Source: Coleofasciculus sp. FACHB-T130 (GTDB lineage Bacteria > Cyanobacteriota > Cyanobacteriia > Cyanobacteriales > FACHB-T130). Taken from it: 48,139 bases of DNA. Of this stretch, positions 42,450 through 48,139 are shown in pieces (the stretch's first letter is position 1; each line of letters starts with the position of its first letter). The notes beneath the pieces are model-generated. The model made no database searches and was not told the DNA's origin. It saw only the letters and a list, made by a program, of their open reading frames with translations. The stretch spans positions 1-48,139 of the forward strand of contig NZ_JACJOG010000024.1 of assembly GCF_014695375.1 (NCBI RefSeq), read 5' to 3'. Made by a program: the position numbers and the translations under genes.

Positions 42450-42803
42450 TTAGCGGATTCCAATCGCCCTTAGGATCTCGATATTCAGCTCTAGCTTCTC
42501 TCCCAACCACAGAGAACGATCGGTGTGGTCTCCCACATCATCGCCTGTTGAGGGGTGGACGAGAATATCCAATCCCTCACGATTGAGCATTAACCAAGGG
42601 ACAACCTTGCCAAATTGCTCTGGTAAGAATGCAACTTGATACATCGCCTTTGGGTGTGGACCAATGGGCTTGTCATGCCAACGTCCGAGTTGCACTTCAA
42701 AAGACGCGCCCAATCCTTCACGTACACGCGCCGCCGCATCACGACTGGAAGTATCGAAGTAGATATGAGCATGAAAACCCGTAATCTGGGCAGTATCTTT
42801 CAT
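42450..42803 (-). CDS. DOPA-4,5-dioxygenase-family protein
   Basis: The start is the ATG at 42803, supported by GGAG nine bases upstream; the GTG at 42818 would be a weaker start. The resulting 117 residues show the family motifs GFHAHIYFD, IGPHPKAMYQVAF and LDILVHPSTGDDVGDHTDRSLWLGE, which carry the histidines that bind the metal. The family includes plant betalain DOPA dioxygenases and many bacterial members of unknown function, so catechol ring cleavage is possible but unproven. It sits alone on the minus strand. Confidence 0.9.
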   Translation of the reverse strand: MKDTAQITGFHAHIYFDTSSRDAAARVREGLGASFEVQLGRWHDKPIGPHPKAMYQVAFLPEQFGKVVPWLMLNREGLDILVHPSTGDDVGDHTDRSLWLGEKLELNIEILRAIGIR

Positions 42804-42917
42804 AGCGCTTAGCTCCACTTTATCTGGGCGTCAACTAATCGTAACGGTTGAGTTCCTCTGTGGCAGCCAATACTTGCATCATAACTGACACTCTTGTCCG
42901 TCTAGTGCGATCGCCCC

Positions 42918-42961
42918 TTGCCGTAGGTTGGGTTGACAGAAGGAAACTCAACCTACGGCAA
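42918..42961. repeat. Cyanobacterial CCGTAGGTTG palindromic repeat
   Basis: TTGCCGTAGGTTG (42918-42930) pairs perfectly with CAACCTACGGCAA (42949-42961). GCCGTAGGTTGGGTTG is a well-known dispersed repeat of cyanobacteria, likely non-autonomous transposable DNA (recalled). Confidence 0.8.
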
Positions 42962-43167
42962 AGTTTGATCCAATTCCATAATGAACAATCAGTGCGATCG
43001 CAATCAGTACGCTGTGGTAGTAACTTAACTAATCGGGTTGCAATCTGCGCGACGCTTCGGTAACACCTGCCGTAGGATGCAAGGGAGAGCCGTAGGGCGA
43101 ATGCAGCGCTGGAGTACGTCCCGCTTCGCTAACGCGATCGCACTCTTGGTTTATTGCTAATTAACTA

Positions 43168-43205
43168 ATTGTTGCAAATCACAAATTCATTGTTTCAAAT
43201 CATAA
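43168..43205 (+). promoter_or_regulatory. Tandem repeats upstream of katG, possible regulator sites
   Basis: ATTGTTGCAAATCACAA (43168-43184) and ATTGTTTCAAATCATAA (43189-43205) agree at 15 of 17 bases, and their starts are 21 bp apart, two helical turns. GATTAT then recurs at 43210, 43226 and 43241. The spacing suits a regulator that binds one face of DNA, such as a peroxide-responsive factor. No known consensus was matched with confidence. Confidence 0.55.
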
Positions 43206-43320
43206 CGTTGATTATATTTCTCTTCGATTATTTGTTCATCGATTATTCCAGTAATTACTATGTGCTATTTGTTGGCAATACCCGCAGTACATCAAAAAAT
43301 CGACCCACACATCTTGATAG

Positions 43321-45558
<2,238 letters not shown>

Positions 45559-45622
45559 GCCTAGTATCAGCTACGCTAACTTGCAGTAATTTTGAACGCG
45601 AGTAGAAGCCAGAGACAAAAAT

Positions 45623-45660
45623 GAGAGCGGCGTTTCAACTTTTCTTGAAACGCCGCTCTC
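45623..45660 (+). terminator. Strong terminator after katG
   Basis: GAGAGCGGCGTTTCAA (45623-45638) and TTGAAACGCCGCTCTC (45645-45660) form a perfect 16-bp stem with a 6-nt loop. Upstream A5 and downstream GGCTTTA make it partly bidirectional. Confidence 0.85.
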
Positions 45661-45732
45661 GGCTTTATACCTTGATGCAAAGCTGCTTAAAAACTGCAAT
45701 TAGGTTCTTGTTGGTGCCTAATTGTGCGATCG

Positions 45733-45972
45733 TTAACATGACCCAAAGCACACAGAAAATCCAATATATAAAATAGCTGCCCACAACGTTATGTGCGGCT
45801 GCATGCAGAGTAAATCTAACCTCTTGATGTACGTCGCTACTTGTTCCGAAGCATAACGTTCCCAATCACCCGCCGCAGATATCCCTAAAGGCTCACAGAT
45901 ATACTCGCGGCGGTCGAGTGCATTGGGGTTGTTATGCGGGTTAGGCACTGTACAAGAGTACCAACTCTTCAA
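45733..45972 (-). CDS. Uncertain short frame, possible gene remnant
   Basis: A 79-codon frame from a TTG reads NPHNNPNALDRREYICEPLGISAAGDWERYASEQ then hydrophobic residues. It has no ribosome-binding site and no family match known to me, so it is as likely to be decayed DNA between katG and the restriction system. The rest of 45661-45980 shows no other gene. Confidence 0.2.
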   Translation of the reverse strand: MKSWYSCTVPNPHNNPNALDRREYICEPLGISAAGDWERYASEQVATYIKRLDLLCMQPHITLWAAILYIGFSVCFGSC

Positions 45973-45980
45973 TTTTCGCT

Positions 45981-46021
45981 ACTAATAGTCTGTTGACACC
46001 TATAGTCTGTCTACTTATAGT
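45981..46021 (+). promoter_or_regulatory. Promoter and C-box operators of the restriction-modification controller
   Basis: Three ACT-NNN-AGT-type boxes lie in order: ACTAATAGT (45981-45989), ACCTATAGT (45998-46006) and ACTTATAGT (46013-46021). These resemble the GACTTATAGTC C-box of known R-M controllers. TTGACA (45993-45998) and TATAGT (46016-46021) are spaced 17 bp, a consensus promoter that overlaps the boxes, so the controller should regulate itself. Confidence 0.7.
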
Positions 46022-46047
46022 CATCATTGTTTGACATTGCCTTATGC

Positions 46048-46260
46048 ATGGACATCGTAGAACTCTTTGGAAGCAAGGTCAGGCATTTTCGTAAACTTAG
46101 GCAGCTTTCACAGGATGAACTGGCTGAGCTCTGTGGACTGCATCGAACCTATATCGGTTCTGTTGAGCGGGGTGAAAGAAATATCACCCTAGTTAATGCG
46201 GAAAAAATAGCTCATGCTCTTTCAGTAAGTTTGTGTGACTTAGTTAAGAATAATGACTGA
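46048..46260 (+). CDS. XRE-family controller (C) protein of the restriction-modification system
   Basis: The 70-residue protein from the ATG at 46048 (a TTG at 46027 is also in frame) is a single helix-turn-helix, LSQDELAELCGLHRTYIGSVERGERNI. Size and position match R-M controller proteins, which activate the endonuclease late and then repress. It overlaps the endonuclease start by 8 bp (46253-46260), giving co-translation. There is no ribosome-binding site, so a leaderless or very short 5' end is possible; the promoter -10 ends at 46021. C-boxes lie immediately upstream. Confidence 0.85.
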   Translation: MDIVELFGSKVRHFRKLRQLSQDELAELCGLHRTYIGSVERGERNITLVNAEKIAHALSVSLCDLVKNND

Positions 46261-46801
46261 ACAATCTTTGGAAAGTATTTTAATAAAATATCAAAATTCT
46301 TTTGTCGAAAAAGTTTATATTGATGAAAATGATGATCACGATCCCTTAATGGATGTATTCAGTTTGTCACCTCAACTAAAGAGGGAGAACAGACAATACT
46401 GGGGACGAGAACTCGGCATGTGCTGGCAATCGTTAGTCATTGAGGTGTGTCGAACCCATTGTAATGACTTTCAACCAGCCCTTAGATTTAAAAATGATGA
46501 ACCTTGCGACTTGGTAGTTGGGAATCGCGCGATTGATACCAAGTACAGAATCGGTTCTGGTGATTCAGGAACTTTAAAGAAGTTTAAATCTTATGGTTCC
46601 TTACTTAGGGAAAATGGATATGAGCCGATTTTCCTGATTCTCAGGAAAGATAATTTAGCTGCTGCCATTACAGCATGTCACGTAGGAACTTGGGGTGTTT
46701 ATATTGGCGACGACTCGTTTGGATTTTTGAGAAATTTAACCGGGTTTGATCTTAAAGCTTTTCTTATAGAGAGAGCGGGAGCCTACCCTGTAAACCGCTA
46801 A
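46253..46801 (+). CDS. Type II restriction endonuclease, PD-(D/E)xK type
   Basis: The 182-residue protein has a plausible PD-(D/E)xK site: EPCDLVV (D86) then AIDTKYRI (D95-T-K97), with GSGDSGTLKKFKSYG next. It is preceded by a C protein and followed by a convergent methyltransferase, the standard layout. I recall the ApaLI-like family having a similar DTKYRIGSGDSGTLKKF segment, which would suggest a GTGCAC-type site, but I cannot confirm it. The gene starts inside the controller and its 3' end overlaps the methyltransferase by 38 bp. It should be lethal without the methyltransferase. Confidence 0.8.
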   Translation: MTEQSLESILIKYQNSFVEKVYIDENDDHDPLMDVFSLSPQLKRENRQYWGRELGMCWQSLVIEVCRTHCNDFQPALRFKNDEPCDLVVGNRAIDTKYRIGSGDSGTLKKFKSYGSLLRENGYEPIFLILRKDNLAAAITACHVGTWGVYIGDDSFGFLRNLTGFDLKAFLIERAGAYPVNR

Positions 46802-47705
46802 CATTGTCGAGCCGTGACTTGATGATGTCAACATAATCAGGCACTATTTCAATGCCGACATAGTTGATATTCAGTTCTTTTGCTGCAACTAAAGTAGTTC
46901 CTGAACCTGCAAAGGGATCTAGCAGAATCGAACTATCAGTTCTAGGCACAAATATTTCAACCAACTTTCTCATAAGCGCCAAAGGCTTGACAGTGCAATG
47001 GATATTAAAGTCTTCATTTTTCTCTCTCGGAACATTCTCTAGGATGTTTGACTGAAACCCCCCTAAGTCGTTCTTAGTAAAGAAAAGACCTGTGCCATGT
47101 TCCATTAAAGTTTCCAAGTAATTATTAATAAGAGGTTTTTGTAGTACACAAATAGCTTCCCACTCATTTCTCAGGCAGCTATGCCAACCATCCCATGATT
47201 CAGGATTTTTATACCCCCTCTTCTCAAGTTGCTTTTTAATGTTCACTCCTTTTGGAATGCCACTTGATCTTCTATAAACAACTATGTCTCTTGCATAAAA
47301 ACCAGCACTTTCAAGAGCTACCTGCACGTGTGCAACTGTACGTGTGCTATTAAAAACAAGAACTGTTGCACCTGGCTTACAAATACGAAAAAGTTCTGTG
47401 CCCCAATCAAAGCACCACTTTTCATAATCCAGAATATTCTCACGATTTCGCTGATACCACCTTTCGTTTCTAACTCCGCCAGCTAAACCACTACCGTAAG
47501 GAATATTTTTCACCAGGGTTTTACTATCTTTGGTGCTGACTCTATCTATTCGCCTTTGTATCTCTGAGTCGTCCCACTTGTGCCCTATGAACTCATAGTT
47601 ATAGGGAGGATCAGTTATGCAAGCCGATATGTAATCACTGGGGATGTTCCCCATCACTTCGCGGCAGTCACCAAGCAGTACTTCGTTAAGTGGCAATGCT
47701 GTCAC
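46764..47705 (-). CDS. Type II DNA methyltransferase (N6-adenine or N4-cytosine)
   Basis: The 313-residue protein has the amino-methyltransferase catalytic motif DPPYNY (32-37) early and the SAM-binding FAGSG (265-269) late, a beta-class order. A long middle segment (about 60-220) is the target-recognition region. The first usable codon is GTG at 47705, just after an in-frame stop. It protects the endonuclease's site; which base it modifies is not resolved. Its 3' end overlaps the endonuclease 3' end by 38 bp, convergently. Confidence 0.9.
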   Translation of the reverse strand: MTALPLNEVLLGDCREVMGNIPSDYISACITDPPYNYEFIGHKWDDSEIQRRIDRVSTKDSKTLVKNIPYGSGLAGGVRNERWYQRNRENILDYEKWCFDWGTELFRICKPGATVLVFNSTRTVAHVQVALESAGFYARDIVVYRRSSGIPKGVNIKKQLEKRGYKNPESWDGWHSCLRNEWEAICVLQKPLINNYLETLMEHGTGLFFTKNDLGGFQSNILENVPREKNEDFNIHCTVKPLALMRKLVEIFVPRTDSSILLDPFAGSGTTLVAAKELNINYVGIEIVPDYVDIIKSRLDNVSGLQGRLPLSL

Positions 47706-47714
47706 AGGTCATTA

Positions 47715-47762
47715 AAGTATCATCAATATGATACTTATAGAGTGCATTTTGTCTTTTGTCAA
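47715..47762 (-). promoter_or_regulatory. Methyltransferase promoter and palindromic operator
   Basis: On the minus strand TTGACA (47762-47757) and TATAAG (47739-47734) are spaced 17 bp. A perfect 9-bp palindrome, AAGTATCAT then ATGATACTT around a 4-bp spacer (47715-47736), overlaps the -10 and the likely start point. The -10 also lies in ACTTATAGA (47733-47741), close to a C-box. Self-repression by the methyltransferase or control by the C protein is likely. Confidence 0.6.
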
Positions 47763-47818
47763 TGATATTACGGACAGATATACCAAGGAATCTGGGAGGA
47801 ATGCCGCATAACTATTTA

Positions 47819-47841
47819 TTATACGGAAAGCTTCCGTATAA
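47819..47841. repeat. TTATACGGAA palindrome and related sequences
   Basis: TTATACGGAA (47819-47828) and TTCCGTATAA (47832-47841) are perfect complements separated by AGC. TTCCGTATAA recurs at about 47945-47954 and a variant CTACGGAAAA at about 47895. These lie between the R-M system and the IS630-like transposase and may include the end of that element. Confidence 0.55.
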
Positions 47842-47975
47842 TCTTTTTCTCAATCCTAATACATCAAGCATTATAACGGATTCTTGCCTGAATCTACGGA
47901 AAACTTCTTTTTTACCCGCTTATTTAGGTAATATACAGAATTTTTCCGTATAACTACCTTTTACAGGAGGATTAT

Positions 47976-48002
47976 ATGGAATTTTTCCTTGTAAGTGCTT
48001 AA
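47976..48002 (+). other. Eight-codon open frame behind a perfect Shine-Dalgarno sequence
   Basis: AGGAGG (47965-47970) lies 5 bp before ATG at 47976; the frame reads MEFFLVSA and ends at TAA (48000-48002). The stop overlaps the 3' end of the IS630-like transposase on the opposite strand. The signal is striking, but a short frame in AT-rich DNA can be accidental. Confidence 0.25.
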
Positions 48003-48139
48003 GCAAAATTAATTACATATTCGGTTCCGACTTTTTTTAGCACATTTTTGACATACTTTACTAAACTTTTCCAGTCCCGATAAGCCTCTATCTCTATCCA
48101 TTCATATTTCATAAACTTCCATAAGATTTCAATTAAGTT
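47999..48139 (-). CDS. IS630-family transposase, C-terminal fragment cut by window edge
   Basis: The minus strand reads 46 residues to the stop at 47999-48001: NLIEILWKFMKYEWIEIE, AYRDWKSLVKYVKNVLKKVG, TEYVINFA. NLIE.LW.F.K is the third catalytic motif region of IS630/Tc1-like DDE transposases, where the glutamate completes the triad. The 5' part of the gene is outside the window. Whether the element is intact is unknown. Confidence 0.75.
   Translation of the reverse strand, partial: NLIEILWKFMKYEWIEIEAYRDWKSLVKYVKNVLKKVGTEYVINFA

Noticed and set aside
45665-45865. Minus-strand frame with a hydrophobic middle
   Set aside because: Overlaps the other uncertain frame at 45733-45972 and has no supporting signals.

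Overview
The window looks like chromosome from a cyanobacterium, most likely a filamentous or colonial one with a large genome. The octamer GCGATCGC (HIP1) is scattered through almost every intergenic region and many genes. The gene families also fit: cyanobacterial-type histidine kinases, a Uma2 nuclease, an HPP-family membrane protein, a CASTOR/POLLUX-like channel, an M90 peptidase and many small cyanobacterial conserved proteins. I recognised no tRNA, rRNA or CRISPR array. Both edges lie in insertion sequences: the 5' end of an IS5-like transposase at the left edge and the 3' end of an IS630-like transposase at the right edge.

Layout. 0-8.2 kb: a small membrane protein, an IS remnant, an amino acid permease, a ROK repressor with two tandem XylR-like operators, a DJ-1/PfpI protein, a secreted VWA protein and threonine deaminase (ilvA). 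8.4-18.5 kb: a signalling stretch with a two-gene kinase operon (PAS-HisKA-HATPase-REC, then REC-HisKA-HATPase), a RelE/ParE-like toxin-antitoxin pair, a Spy/CpxP-like periplasmic protein, an unusual protein with two C-terminal Tudor-knot (chromo-barrel) repeats, an MtfA-like peptidase and a dCache-HAMP kinase. 18.6-28 kb: an AraC regulator with two paralogous double-ABM-domain proteins, a TetR regulator carrying a zinc ribbon that is divergent from a Rieske oxygenase, Uma2, a YpfJ-like zinc protease, an HPP protein and a GHL10 glycoside hydrolase.

28.4-36.8 kb: a broken RNA-repair locus (RNA ligase joined by deletion to an HD-kinase protein), a recombinase remnant, inorganic pyrophosphatase, a SnoaL protein divergent from a LysR regulator, a small P-loop kinase, an FAD monooxygenase, a pirin and a PLP decarboxylase. 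36.7-48.1 kb: a second toxin-antitoxin pair paralogous to the first, a DUF262/DUF1524 (GmrSD-like) nuclease, an AlkA-like glycosylase, the CASTOR/POLLUX channel, a DOPA-dioxygenase-like protein, KatG, and a complete type II restriction-modification system (controller, endonuclease, convergent methyltransferase).

How the parts relate. Defence and conflict genes (two TA pairs, DUF262, R-M, the decayed RNA-repair pair) sit among IS ends and recombinase or nuclease remnants, so this is an accessory, frequently rearranged region. Several regulators lie beside likely targets with visible operator-like symmetry (ROK, LysR, the R-M controller). Oxidative and redox functions recur (KatG, Rieske, FAD monooxygenase, pirin, ABM proteins), but nothing in the sequence shows that they form one pathway. 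The most unusual coding items are the double Tudor-knot protein, the TetR-zinc-ribbon fusion, the AraC/double-ABM pair and the RNA-ligase/HD-kinase fusion scar.
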